From the NCBI GenBank assembly GCA_943736015.1, contig OX031060.1, positions 19,111,231 to 19,175,230 on the forward strand: a stretch of 64,000 nt of DNA, written 5' to 3'. Position 1 is the stretch's first letter; every line of letters starts with the position of its first letter. Source of the stretch: Tridacna crocea (taxonomy: Eukaryota; Mollusca; Bivalvia; Cardiida; Cardiidae). The notes beneath the pieces are model-generated. The model searched no databases. It was not told the origin of the DNA and worked only from the letters and a program-made list of their open reading frames with translations. The position numbers and the translations under genes are program-made. Of this stretch, positions 32,229 through 42,871 are shown one piece after another.

Positions 32229-32613
32229 TTAACTCTTTACCACACAAACTTGAGTTTTGTCGACACTGAAAAAGATACCTTTTGACAACACGGTAGGAAA
32301 AGGAGAAAATACTAGTAATCAGCATTTTTCTCCTTTTCCCTCAATATTTTCTACTGTATCAAAGAAAGATTGCACCATTTGAGCCACACTGAAATTATTG
32401 TCAGGAAATGCTTTCAGTTTGAACTAGAGTGGTCACTGAATGTGACTAATACTACCCCCACCAGCGCTTTGACAGAAACAGGCAATTACTAGTATTTTGT
32501 ACACAGAGGGACACTAGGACTGACACACGTACAGACAGGCTCATTCCAGTATATCCCCGAAACATTAGTTTTGCGGAGGTATAAGTCTATAAATTTGTCA
32601 TTTGGTAAAGTTT
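32229..32613 (-). mobile_element. Family A MITE interrupted by another repeat
   Basis: The left TTAA and hairpin are normal. Sequence at about 32426-32582, with ends related to the TATACCCC-type elements, splits the right arm (GAACTA | GTCTATAAATTTG). Confidence 0.72.
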
Positions 32614-32689
32614 TACTCTTTACAACACGAAAACAAATTTAGACTCAGCCAAACTGAAATCCTTTACAAGTGAAAAATGCTAATCAAAA

Positions 32690-33152
32690 CTTGCTATCAT
32701 CAAGACAAACACTCTGACCAACTTTCAAAAGTTTTGGACTGAAAATGTGGCCTCCAGAGTGTACACAAGGTTGATCTAAGATTTGACTTGGTGACCAAGT
32801 TTTTTGACCCGACATGACCCATTTCCTACTCGTCCGAGATATTATCAAGGCAACATTCTGACCAACTTTAAGGAGTATTGGACAGAAAATGTGGACTCTA
32901 TGAGCATACACAAGATTTTTTTAAGATTTGACATAGTGACCTAGTTTTTTACATGACATGACCCATTTTCGAACTCGGCCGAGATTGTATTAAAGACAAA
33001 GATTCTGACCAAGTTTCATGAGTATCGAACTGAAAATGTGGCCTCTAGAGTGTACACAAGGTAAAAATTGACAAAGGATGACGCACGACAGACGACGGAC
33101 ACAACATGATCACAATAGCTCCCCATGTGCACTTCTTGCTCAGGTGAGCTAA
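32690..33152 (+). repeat. Satellite-core element with GCTCACC-type right end
   Basis: About three 150-bp units (TTCTGACCAANTTT ... GAAAATGTGGCCTC ... TGTACACAAGG). Then GACAGACGACGGACAC and the terminal hairpin TAGCTCCCCATGTGCAC / TGCTCAGGTGAGCTAA. The right end is the same as at 44106, but the core differs. Confidence 0.78.
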
Positions 33153-33649
33153 GAAGTAAAATAACAAAATGGTACGGTTTTTTTTTTTCAGTTGTGTTTG
33201 ATGCCTACTGTGTTACTGAAATTGTGATTTCTTTTTATGTTTTCTGACTAGGGTTTTGTTCTGGATAGTTACTGGAACAGTCATGGTTTATTCAAAGGAA
33301 TTAATTTGTATTCCTTTTCAGCAGATTTGTGTAACAAATCCATTTACTGTGATCCTGTTGACCGGAACCAAGCATACCTCAAGCATAACAATGCATAATT
33401 ATGTGCTCACTCTTCGCTTTGTTATCAGTTTGATCTGAACCAGCCATGTACAGTCATACAGGCTGCAGCTCTACCTATTCTACTTTCAGTTTTGGCTTAG
33501 ATACGCCTCATCCTCGCTTTTATCACCAGTTGGTACTGTATATACGGTCCCACATGTGTGTACACATAGTCCGAAATCCAATACCAGCAAAAAAGCACTT
33601 TTCTCCTTTTCTCAGTTTCCTATCCTGTCTGGGAAAAATACCATAAATC
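33153..33649. other. Intergenic stretch, no gene seen
   Basis: No convincing coding sequence; T-rich at its start. Confidence 0.5.
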
Positions 33650-33905
33650 GAGTCACATTTGGCTTGCATCGTGAAAAGGGAAATTGGACATTTGTGCAAA
33701 AAGTTGTATCGGATCTGTCTGCACAGTCCATGAAGGCTAATCAGGGCTGGCACTTTAAGACTATATTAGATTTTGTTCTTCAGTAGACTTGCACAAAACA
33801 GAAAATTACATAAAAACGGAAAGTGTTGTTTCAGATTAGCGTGCATGGACTGCGCAGGCTAATCCGAGACAACGTTTTACCCAGATGTTGCAGGCCATTT
33901 ACTCT
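33650..33905. repeat. Palindrome-bearing MITE related to the 57.1-kb element
   Basis: GAAAAGGGAAATTGGACATT matches the terminal repeat at 57092. The inside holds facing copies of GCATGGACTGCGCAGGCTAA-type sequence. Confidence 0.6.
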
Positions 33906-34220
33906 GCCACCTACAAAAACTTCCAATTTTGGCCTATCTAAAATGTTGTCGTATGGTAGAGAGCAACTGGATAATTCTTATTTAATGTATTATACAGCCC
34001 TGAAAAAACAACAATAAATGTAAAATTTTTCATTGCTTTATTTCTTTGAAATTCTTTCCTCTCCACATGCAACAAAATTGGGTTCATGTGCAAGAAATTA
34101 TATTTTATGAAGTTGCATGAGGTATTTTTCTTTAATTTGTTTGTTGCTTTGTTTGTCTGTTTTGGATGTTGTCTGAAATGGCATTCAGTACTTCACTTTC
34201 ACTATAGTAGTTCCTCCTTT

Positions 34221-34448
34221 ATCAACTCTTTACCAAACGACAAAATTTTAGACATACCCAAATTGAAAGCAAATGCAGATGACAAAATAAACATGACTCA
34301 AAAATTGAAACTTGACCTTGAAAGAGTAGAAAACATTGCAGGAAAGGAGTAAATGCTGATTACCAGCATTTTCTCCTTCACATACAATGTTTTCAGAAGG
34401 CTTCTTTCTCAGAGTTGTTAAAACTAGAGATTGTTTGGTAAAGGGTTC
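34221..34448 (+). mobile_element. Family A MITE
   Basis: TCAACTCTTTACC to GGTAAAGGGTTCA; right stem partly changed (CTCCTTCACATAC). Confidence 0.84.
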
Positions 34449-34589
34449 ACATTCCTGGGCATAAAAGCTTTTGAAAAACAATATGTGAAAACAAAATGTG
34501 AAAACAAAATTAAAGGCCTCACTCTATGCTCATGAAAAGACTGATTTAAAAAGAACCCTCAAAATTTACAGAACATTGTACGAAAAACT

Positions 34590-35095
34590 TTATTAGTTGT
34601 ACGGTCAGGTGGCAGGGGACTTGGAAACTTGTTCACGGCTGTGGTTAATCATGTCGCCCCGAGCCAAAGGCAAGGTGGCGACATGATTCACCACAGCCGT
34701 GAACAAGTTTCCAAGTCCCCTGCCACCTGACCGTACAACAAATTTATTATACTGCAAAGTTTTACCCTTTCAAAGCGCGTAAAGCGAAATTTTTCTGTTT
34801 TATAATTTCACGAATCGAGTATGCTGACGAAATAGAAATTCCCTTCTGTGGGCCCCAATTCAATGAAAACTGATGTCACTGGAAACTGACCTCACTATTT
34901 ATGGTGCATAAATGTACAGTTTGGTGATCGATTGACGCCACCATTTTGGATGATGTATTGCATGTGTAGTGATGTCTACGGGGCACTCAAAAGGGAAATT
35001 GGTTTTACGTGGATTTTGACAGGGAACATGATATTATGTCCCCGGTATATTAACCAATCAGATCACAAGAAATTTCTTTGCAGTATAATAATATT
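34590..35095. mobile_element. Roughly 0.5-kb foldback element, copy 2
   Basis: Stem arms TTGTACGGTCAGGTGGCAGG and complement (34597-34738) pair almost perfectly over about 60 bp. The following 350 bp end CTTTGCAGTATAATAATATTA. Younger-looking than the 18.6-kb copy. Confidence 0.85.
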
Positions 35096-35235
35096 ACAGG
35101 AACCCTAAAAATTGCCAGAACATTGTATGACCATGAAAATTATGATTTTCATAAGTACCGTACCCCAAACATTACCTCAACATTGAATGACCAAGGTGAT
35201 TATAATTTTTTGCCAGGACCCTAAAATTTACATGA
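35096..35235 (+). repeat. About 58-bp tandem repeat fragment
   Basis: Units start ACCCTAAAAATTGCC, ACCCCAAACATTACC, ACCCTAAAATTTAC at about 58-bp spacing. The same unit appears at about 34550, 38168, 38480 and 39720-39870. Confidence 0.65.
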
Positions 35236-35322
35236 CAACTGTTTATGTATAATAAGATGGCCCTCTATTGCTTCACCAGCTTTCCAACAAAAAGTGGTTG
35301 TTTGAGTTTTTAAGTGAAAAGT

Positions 35323-35552
35323 TTAACCCTTTACAAGACACTCCCTGGTTTTTACAACCCTAAGATAGAAGCCTTTTGAAAACATTGTGGACAAAGGAGA
35401 AAATGCTGGTAACCAGCATTTTCTCCTTTTCCCCACAATGTTTTCTACCCTGCTGGAAACAAATTTCAATTTTTGAATTGCATTTATTTTGTCATCTGCA
35501 AGTACTTTCAATTTGGACTAGTATAAAATTTTGTCATTTGGTAAAGGGTTAA
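35323..35552 (-). mobile_element. Family A MITE
   Basis: TTAACCCTTTACA to GGTAAAGGGTTAA. Confidence 0.89.
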
Positions 35553-35803
35553 GTTGAAACAGAGGTATAACTGCATCTACAATACTTCGATGACCTGCCC
35601 TCATTGTTTAAGTTCCCCTTTTGATAATCAAGCACTTGTTCAAGTTTGAAGTAAATATTTTAAGTAATATCAATAATGGAGATGTTGAAAATTGTTAAAT
35701 GTTCCGCAGAAAATTACAGACAACAATAACAATGATGACACCATGGTTTTGACAGTATGTGGTTTTCTCAGAAAACAGCTAAACTAATACATGAGTAATG
35801 CTC

Positions 35804-36032
35804 TTAACTCTTTACCAAACGACAATATTTTAGACTGGTCAAAATCGAAAGCATTTGCAGACAACAAAATAAAAGTGACTGAAAATTTGAAATTTGTTCT
35901 GTGACGGGTAGTAAACATTGTGGGAAAAGGAGAAAATGCTGGTTACCAGCATTTTCTCCTTTTCCAAAAATGTTTTCTAAGGCCCTCTTTCTCAGGGTCG
36001 TCAAAAGCAGGGATTGTGTGGTAATGGGTTAA
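35804..36032 (+). mobile_element. Family A MITE
   Basis: TTAACTCTTTACC to GGTAATGGGTTAA. Confidence 0.9.
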
Positions 36033-36544
36033 TTGGCATTGACAGAGGCATAAACCATAAAAAGTCTGTATGGCAATAAACTTACATAGCAAAAGTGGGT
36101 TTTTCCCCCCGCTCCTCAAAACAAAAAAATATTTTCTTTCCAATTCCAAAGAATATGTCCAAGATCTAATCACATATCATTCATACCAAATATCAATGAA
36201 CTGCAGCAATGTGCTTTGACAAGAAGATTTCCAAATCATACAAGTAGAAAACAGTTTTTTCAGTGGTATAAATAGTACAGAAATGGAGCAAAACACTGAA
36301 TGATAGAAATCTTGCTTGTAAGTTAGATATTCCACTCATGTGAACATTACTATTAAAATCTGAATAAATCAGTCTCACTGAAAACTGAACATTTTCTATC
36401 AAAAAAAATTTGAAAACCTAACGCCAACAATGTGACTGTGTCTTATGATAGTCACTGGAGGCAAATTGTAACAAGCTATAGGTCTGGTATAACAGAAGTT
36501 ACTTTCTTTGATAAAATTATAAAGTTATATTGACTTCACGTTCT
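36033..36544. other. Intergenic stretch, no gene seen
   Basis: No supported coding sequence or repeat boundaries. Confidence 0.5.
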
Positions 36545-36773
36545 TTAACTCTTTACCAAATGACAAAATTCTAGACTGTTCCAAATTGAAAGCACTTGCA
36601 GACGACAAAATAAACGCAACTCAAAAATTCAAATTTATTTCCAGCAGGGTAGAAAACATAGTGGGAAAAGGAGAAAATGCTGGTTACCAGCATTTTCTCC
36701 TTTTCACACAGTGTTTTCAAAAGGATTCTATCTCAGGGTCGTAAAAACCTGGGATTGTTTGGTAAAGGGTTAA
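36545..36773 (+). mobile_element. Family A MITE
   Basis: TTAACTCTTTACC to GGTAAAGGGTTAA. Confidence 0.9.
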
Positions 36774-36956
36774 GAAGATTTTAGAAGTTTTCTATATATA
36801 AACCTTTGTAAAACCTGTTACCCCCTTAGGCTATACTTCTAGCATTCTTGCTACAGGTCTACTAGATGAAGCTACATGTCAAAATACGGTGAAACTGGAT
36901 TTATGGTTGAAACCAGGTAGTTCTTTTAGGTTTCGGTTTATAAGCCCATGTAAAAC

Positions 36957-37185
36957 TTAACCCTTTACTAAACAACAAAATTTTAGACTGTTCCAAATTG
37001 AAAGCACTTGCAGGCGACAAAATAAACGTGGCTCAAAAATTGAAACTTTACTTTAGGAAAGTAGAAAACATTGTGGAAAAAAGAGAAAATGCTGATTACC
37101 AGCATTTTCTCCTTTTTCCACAATGTTTTCAGAAGTCTTCTTCCTCTGGGTTGTAAAAACCAGGGATTGTTTGGGAAAGGGTTAA
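36957..37185 (+). mobile_element. Family A MITE
   Basis: TTAACCCTTTACT to GGGAAAGGGTTAA; both arms carry the TGTGGAAAA/TTTTCCACA variant. Confidence 0.9.
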
Positions 37186-37595
37186 GCCCCCCTCCCCCAA
37201 GTGGGACAATTTAAACTCCAAGGCTATAAATGGAACAATCTTGTTAGAGGTCTATGGTATGAGATGGCATGCCAAATTTAGCAGCCCATGGCCTTACAGT
37301 TAGCACCAAAATAATTTTTGAAATTTTCAATATAAGGCAATGTAAAATCTGTGACCCCCCACCCACAAATTGTGGCTGATTTTGTGACTCCAGGGCTTAA
37401 GTTCAAGTATTCTTCAAAGAGGTGCACTGGATGAGGCTATAAGCAAAATTTGGTATGCTGATACTTTATTGTTAAGAACCAGAGGAATTTTAAAGTATTC
37501 ACTACTTAAGCCCCTGTAAAAGTTGTATCTGTGAAGATTACACCAATTTTGATGACAATGCTATAACCTGAAGGAACTTGATAAAGGTTTATTAA

Positions 37596-37824
37596 TTAAA
37601 ACCTTTTCCGAAACAAGCCATGGTTTTTAAATGTCTGCAGTAAAAGTCTTTTAAAAACACTGTGGGAAAAGGAGAATTTGCTCGTAACGAGCAATTTCTC
37701 ATTTCTCACAGTGTTTTCTACCTTTTTTGAGAACTTTCTGGCATTTTCCCCAAATCTAAAATTGTCGTCTGCAAACTCTTTTGGTTTGGAAAAGTCCAAA
37801 ATTTGTCGTTTGGGAAAGGGTTAA
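37596..37824 (-). mobile_element. Family C MITE
   Basis: TTAAAACCTTTTCC to GGGAAAGGGTTAA; centre GCTCGTAACGAGC. Confidence 0.87.
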
Positions 37825-38238
37825 AAGGATCTATATGCCACATGCCCTATGGTTTAGGACAAGAACATTTTTATAAAGCTTTTTAGATATTTGCAAGTCT
37901 TGCTGCAATGGTAGCAAGAGTTTTTATTTGAATACAATTCTTAAAATAAATTCCAAAGAGTGTGATGGCAGGATCATTTCTGTGCAGTTTCATCAAAAAA
38001 GAATGGATAGTTTCAGAGAAAAAGATATATGAAATAAAAGTTAAAGGATACATGGACACACAGATGGCCACACAGATGAAGACATGGATAGAGGCATCAC
38101 AGATACCTGGCCATGATAAAAGCTCACTTGCCATCAGTCAGAAGAGCTAAAAACTACTTTTGAAAGTACCCTTAAAATTACCAGAACACACTGTACAACA
38201 ATGAAAATAATTTATGCTGTACAGACCCTCAACATTTT

Positions 38239-38466
38239 TTAACCCATTACCAAACAGTAAAATTTTAGACCTATCCAAATTGAAAGCATTTGCGGACGCC
38301 TTATTTAAAGTGGTTCAAATGGTTAAAATCTGCTTTGAAAGGGTAGAAAATTTTGTGGTAAAAGGAGAAATGCTGGTTACCAGCATTTTCTCCTTTTCCC
38401 ACAATATTTTCAAAAGGCTTCTTTTTCAGGGTCATTAAAAGTAGTCATTGTTTGGTAAAGGGTTAA
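38239..38466 (+). mobile_element. Family A MITE
   Basis: TTAACCCATTACC to GGTAAAGGGTTAA. Confidence 0.88.
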
Positions 38467-38572
38467 ATGTGATGAAAAATCACTTTACAAGACTTAGTAC
38501 CCCTAGAAAAACCCCTAAATGCCATGACATGAATTATGGAATTCGACCTTTTTCCAATACAACCCTTATGTA

Positions 38573-39573
38573 CAGGGTGTCTGGAAAGTAAGGTAACACT
38601 TTCGTACATTTATATTTTGGCTTAAAATATAAGATAGAGAGATAAAAATATATATACATGTAAATAAAATCTGTAAGTTTTTTGTGTGATGATTTAATCA
38701 AATTTTCATTGCATTTTGTGTTTTTATAGAGGTTTAATTCAAAGGTGCTTTTTCAGTCATTGGCGTCATTTTAACGATTAATGACGTTTTCAAAGTGACT
38801 ACTGAATATGCTCTTTCCTTGCCGAACATGCAGGATAAAACTGTCAATCACTTTAGCGTACCTATCAATATCAGTCTTCTTGATTTCACTTTAAGTGTTC
38901 TTTGACAACATGTATGTGCTGTCTGGTTGGGATTGTCCACCTTTGACTTCACATTACCCCACAGACAGAAGTCACACGGGTCGAGGTCAGGATGAAGTCA
39001 TACAGATATGAAAAAAAATAGTTCATGCTGGATGGTGCTAAGGTACACACATTTAAATCTGTGACAGACTTTATATGATACGTTTGTTGATGGGATAATA
39101 TCAAAACGATATTCCGGAAGTCACAGATTGCTGAAAATTGTGGCCTGCACAAAGTCCCAATCTCAAGCTTCAGAACTTTCTCCTTTGCATTACTTTGCAG
39201 TCAAAGGTTTACGATCCCTACCCAGACAACACAGACATGTTGTTTAAAACTTTTAAGTAAACTCAATATCATTGATATTTGAATGTGACCTAAAGTGATT
39301 GACAATTTTGTCGTATGTGTTTGGAAACGAAAGAGCATAAAAGGCCGTCAAACTGAAAATGTCATTAATTACTAAAATGACGCCAAAGACAAAAAAGTAC
39401 TTCTGATTTGAAATCTGTATAAAAGTCCTTAGTGTTACGAAAATTGCATGAAATTACCACACAAAAAACTTGCATATTTTAAATACATATATGCCTATTT
39501 CTACCTCTTTATCTATTTTTTAAAGCCATATAATAGATATACAAAAGTGTTACCTTACTTTCGGGACACCCTG
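38573..39573 (-). mobile_element. Mariner-type DNA transposon relic
   Basis: A 1.0-kb element bounded by TA on both sides, with terminal inverted repeats CAGGGTGTC-x-GAAAGTAAGG and their complement CCTTACTTTCGGGACACCCTG. On the - strand around 38.9-39.0 kb a decayed transposase C-terminus resembling DPCDFCLWGNVKSKVDNPNQ can be read, as in IS630-Tc1-mariner enzymes. No intact ORF. Confidence 0.82.
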
Positions 39574-39711
39574 TATAAAGAAAAAAATTATTGGATTTGG
39601 TTTAATCAAATGCAAATTTTGACGAGGGATGCCCATAGTCTCACACACCATTATGAATGGCTAATGAGGCTGAAAAAGGTAATAAATGATTGGAGAACAT
39701 ATCAACAATGA

Positions 39712-39870
39712 TGACTTTTAAAAGATTCTTTAAAATTACCAGAATACTGTATAACCATATAAATAATGGTTCTTTTTGAAGGACCCTTAAGAATTACACA
39801 AACATTATATGACTATGAAAGTAATGAATTTTGTATGTACCCTCAAAATTACCTTTCAATACAATGACAT
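39712..39870 (+). repeat. About 58-bp tandem repeat fragment
   Basis: Three units (TTTAAAATTACCAG, CCTTAAGAATTACAC, CCTCAAAATTACC), a piece of the same satellite as at 35096. Confidence 0.62.
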
Positions 39871-39980
39871 GCCAAAGCAACAAATTTTTTCCATAAGAAA
39901 CTTATTGGGCAACCTCCATGCTGGATTAAATACCCAGTAAGAGCCAAAAAGTTAAAGCAGCTACCGTAATACATTTAGAT

Positions 39981-40209
39981 TTAACCCATTACCACACAAT
40001 CCCTACTTTAGACACCCTTGAGAAAGAAGCCTTTAGAAAACATTGTGGGAAAAGGAGAAAATGCTGGTAACCAACATTTCCTCCTTTTCCCACGATGCTT
40101 TCTACCCTTCACAAAACATTTTTCAAATTTTCAGTCACTTTCATTTTGTCGTCTGCAAATGCTTTCCATTTGGACATGCCTAAAATATTGTCATTTGGTA
40201 ATGAGTTAA
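39981..40209 (-). mobile_element. Family A MITE
   Basis: TTAACCCATTACC to GGTAATGAGTTAA. Confidence 0.89.
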
Positions 40210-40321
40210 ATCATACCATTTACAAAGCATGAAATTCTGTCAGCAACTAACAGTTGGACCAACCATACAATGACAGATTGTCATCTTCACAATAATTTCC
40301 ATACTTTTAAATGGTATGATA
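40209..40321. repeat. Short element with ATCATACCATTT ends
   Basis: ATCATACCATTTA at the left, AAATGGTATGAT at the right; about 110 bp, starting at the TTAA of the preceding MITE. Confidence 0.5.
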
Positions 40322-40433
40322 TATATTCAAATGCATTTTTTGCACCTGCTTTGTTTACTTTTGGCCTTTAATGTCACTGTAAATTCCAAAGTAGGTATGT
40401 TCAACCCTTTACTAAACATTCTGTTTCAGCAAC

Positions 40434-40714
40434 CCCTACGTAGCATCCTCGTATACCCCGGGGTCTCCCTATATGCTACGCTACGTTGACCCTAGGACAA
40501 TTGACTAATAAAACTTTGAATCAGCCACCAAAAATCGATACGAAACGTCATAGCGTACAGTCCACTCGCCCATCACAAAATGATGATGGAACCAATGAAA
40601 AGCCAGCATTCGGCCAGCGGTAAAGCGAGGGAAATTCAATTAATTGTCCCAGGGGTCGATGTAGCGTAGCAAATAGGGAGACCCCGGGGTATCCAAGGAC
40701 GCTTATGTGGAGGC
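40434..40714. mobile_element. GC-rich foldback element
   Basis: Inverted arms of about 75 bp contain TACCCCGGGGTCTCCCTAT and its complement, plus GCTACGCTACGTTGACCC. No ORF, so a non-autonomous DNA element. Confidence 0.75.
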
Positions 40715-40818
40715 CTTTCAACAAACCATAAATAGGTTTTTGTACAGCCCATCTGACAAGTTGCACCTATGTACTACCGATAGTCAAAAACTTGTAAGCT
40801 GACATCCATGACCATTCT

Positions 40819-41047
40819 TTAATCCTTTACTCCATTAGGCATTTCTAAGGTATCTCTAATTGATCCTAAATAACAGCAAGTATGAAGCCATTTCTTATGT
40901 GTATATAACACCTTTTGATAGCATAGAAAACAGTGTGACAAAAGGTGAAATTGCTTGTCATGAGCAATTTCACCTTTTGCCACAATGTTTTCCAAAGGCT
41001 CCTACAAGTAATGCGTAGAAATTAGTATCTATGGAGTAAAGGGTTAA
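40819..41047 (-). mobile_element. Family B MITE
   Basis: TTAATCCTTTACTCC to GTAAAGGGTTAA. Confidence 0.89.
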
Positions 41048-41217
41048 TCCTCAACCAAAGAACGAAATTGTACATATGTCCAATTAAAAGCATGTGCACA
41101 AAACAAATGAAAAATGGCTCAGGTGATGGCAACTGTACTTAACAGGTCAGAAAACATTTTGGGAAAATTGGACATCACAGAAGCAGAATTGTTTAAGCAT
41201 CAAATGACCTTCATTTA

Positions 41218-41397
41218 CCCTCAACAACACAATCCTGTGGTTAAACAACAAATGAGGAAGGTGGCTTTTGAAAACATTTCTGCGAAAAGTTATGATCACA
41301 TTCAGTGATAGCTCTAGTTTGCAATGTTTAGTTTCTCCTGTAAAAATGCTTTCATTACAGGTTAAGTCAAAAATTTTATTGTGTGGTAAAGGATTAA
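41218..41397 (-). repeat. Family A MITE relic
   Basis: Recognisable only at ACACAATCCTG, GGCTTTTGAAAACATT and TGTGGTAAAGGATTAA. Confidence 0.5.
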
Positions 41398-41419
41398 AGA
41401 ATAGGAAGCAGCATGTATG

Positions 41420-41625
41420 CTATTTATTGCCATGTTGAGTCCACATATGAACTTCCAAGTTTCCCCGTTGAGTGAAGCCACGCCCACATAAGTGACACCT
41501 GTACGGCTTATCTCCAACTGGAACAGTCACCGGTGCACCCATCTCTGAATTCAGATCTGTGACTTGTCCTGTCTTTGTTGTTATTTGGGATAAAACCTCT
41601 CGTAAGTAGAAGTCTGAAAGCATGG
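41420..41625 (-). CDS. Terminal exon with one C2H2 zinc finger
   Basis: Read on the - strand, the acceptor TATTTTTCAG is followed by two bases and 67 codons to a stop. KPYRCHLCGRGFTQRGNLEV then HMWTQH forms a classical C-x2-C-x12-H-x4-H finger after a GDKPY linker. The AATAAA hexamer overlaps the last two codons (Asn-Lys, 41423-41428). The lead-in phase equals that of the exon at 54892-55094, so the two can replace each other as 3' ends of one gene. Shared upstream exons (possibly with a BTB domain, as in broad or lola; this is a guess) are not in view. Confidence 0.8.
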
Positions 41626-41673
41626 CTGAAAAATACCAAATGGTAATTATTTTACTCTTTCATGACAAATAGC

Positions 41674-41903
41674 AATACTGTGAACTCTTTACTGGATGAC
41701 AAAAATTTTTGACTTGTCCAAATTCAAAGCATTTGCAGACCACACTATAAAATCTGACTTGAATAATGGAGTCTGTCTTCAATATGATAGTAAACATTGG
41801 CGGAAAAGGCTTGTTAACAGGACTGACTCCTTTTCCCATTAGTTTTTCTAAAGGCCTCTGCCTCAATGTCATTAAACCACAGGATTGTGTGGTAAAGGTT
41901 TAA
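41674..41903 (+). mobile_element. Family A MITE, decayed hairpin
   Basis: GAACTCTTTACTG to GGTAAAGGTTTAA; ends about 50 bp from the acceptor of the zinc-finger exon at 41625. Confidence 0.72.
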
Positions 41904-42512
41904 ATTCAATCGGCACCAAATGCCACCGCAACCACTCAGTTCTTTTATTAGTGGAAACTTTTAGCTCTAAAAAAGGGCATAACCTTGCCAATAATATTTC
42001 AAGGATTATATACCCACTTTTGAAAAACCCTTTATTATCCTGCAAATAAATTGTTTGCGATCAAATTCGATTATATGCCCTGAACATATATATCATGTAC
42101 AGTAGCAAAACCAACATAAAAGCAATTTCCCTTTCGGGGGCCATATATACATGACTATACAAAATGGCGGGGTCAATCAAGATTTAGAAGCTGCATGTTT
42201 TAGCACGCACTACCAAGGTTTCAGTGATGTTACTTCCTAGTGATGTCAGATTTCATTGAATTTGGGCACTCAGAAAGGAAATTCTACTTTGTCAGCGTAC
42301 TCAAAAGGCACCATTTTCAGTCCACTACTCATTAAAGTTTGTTAGAATGTCTGTCTTGATATCTTGGAAAAAATTAAATTTTGGGTCAATAAAAGCTCCG
42401 GTGAGAAACTTTTACGTTCCAGCTTTTTCACTTTTCCCATGATGTTTCTCCCTTTTACAAAGAAAATCACATTACTGATGTCATGTATCATTTGTTGAAT
42501 GCAGAATCATAG
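41904..42512. other. Gene-free stretch with foldback-element relic
   Basis: About 42120-42320 is a reversed, decayed piece of the 18.6/34.6-kb foldback element (AGCAATTTCCCTTT, AAAATGGCGG). Confidence 0.5.
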
Positions 42513-42629
42513 TGGTGAATGTGAAACTATTCCTTCTGTGTTTTGGAAAATATCACTGAAATGTTTTCTCCTCTTCATGTAAAATTCTGCACAACAGATA
42601 TGGAATATGGGATAGTTTCACATTCACCC
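42513..42629. repeat. Small element with 19-bp inverted ends
   Basis: GGTGAATGTGAAACTATTCC at the left and GGATAGTTTCACATTCACC at the right. Confidence 0.68.
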
Positions 42630-42871
42630 CAATAAACTTAGTATAATATATCAAGATTTCCTGACTGCGAAAGTAACAAAACTTCTGATTGGCTAAACTT
42701 TCATGAGGACAAAATTCTAAAGAACATGACTAAGAATTAAGAATCTTCTAAGAGCGGTTGGTGAATATGAACCCTGATCCCATTGGTTCTGATTTTTTGT
42801 ATTAAAAGCATTAATTTTGAAGACTTCAAACTGAATATTGCTCAAATAATGAGTTTTGTATGAGAGAATAA

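Larger units (their letters stand above)
36780..38154 (+). repeat. Decayed satellite-core element
   Basis: Several degenerate units of about 180 bp (GTAAAACCTGTTACCCCC, then GGTCTAC/GGTCTATGG-type segments). The right end is ATAAAAGCTCACTTG ... AGAAGAGCTAAAAA. Interrupted by an A copy (36957) and a C copy (37596). Confidence 0.6.

Noticed and set aside
33256-34017. Several 60-76-codon open frames on both strands
   Set aside because: No homology pattern or splice signals; they overlap a MITE and low-complexity sequence.
38573-39573. Functional transposase gene in the mariner element
   Set aside because: Only short fragments can be read, with stops and no intact catalytic triad.
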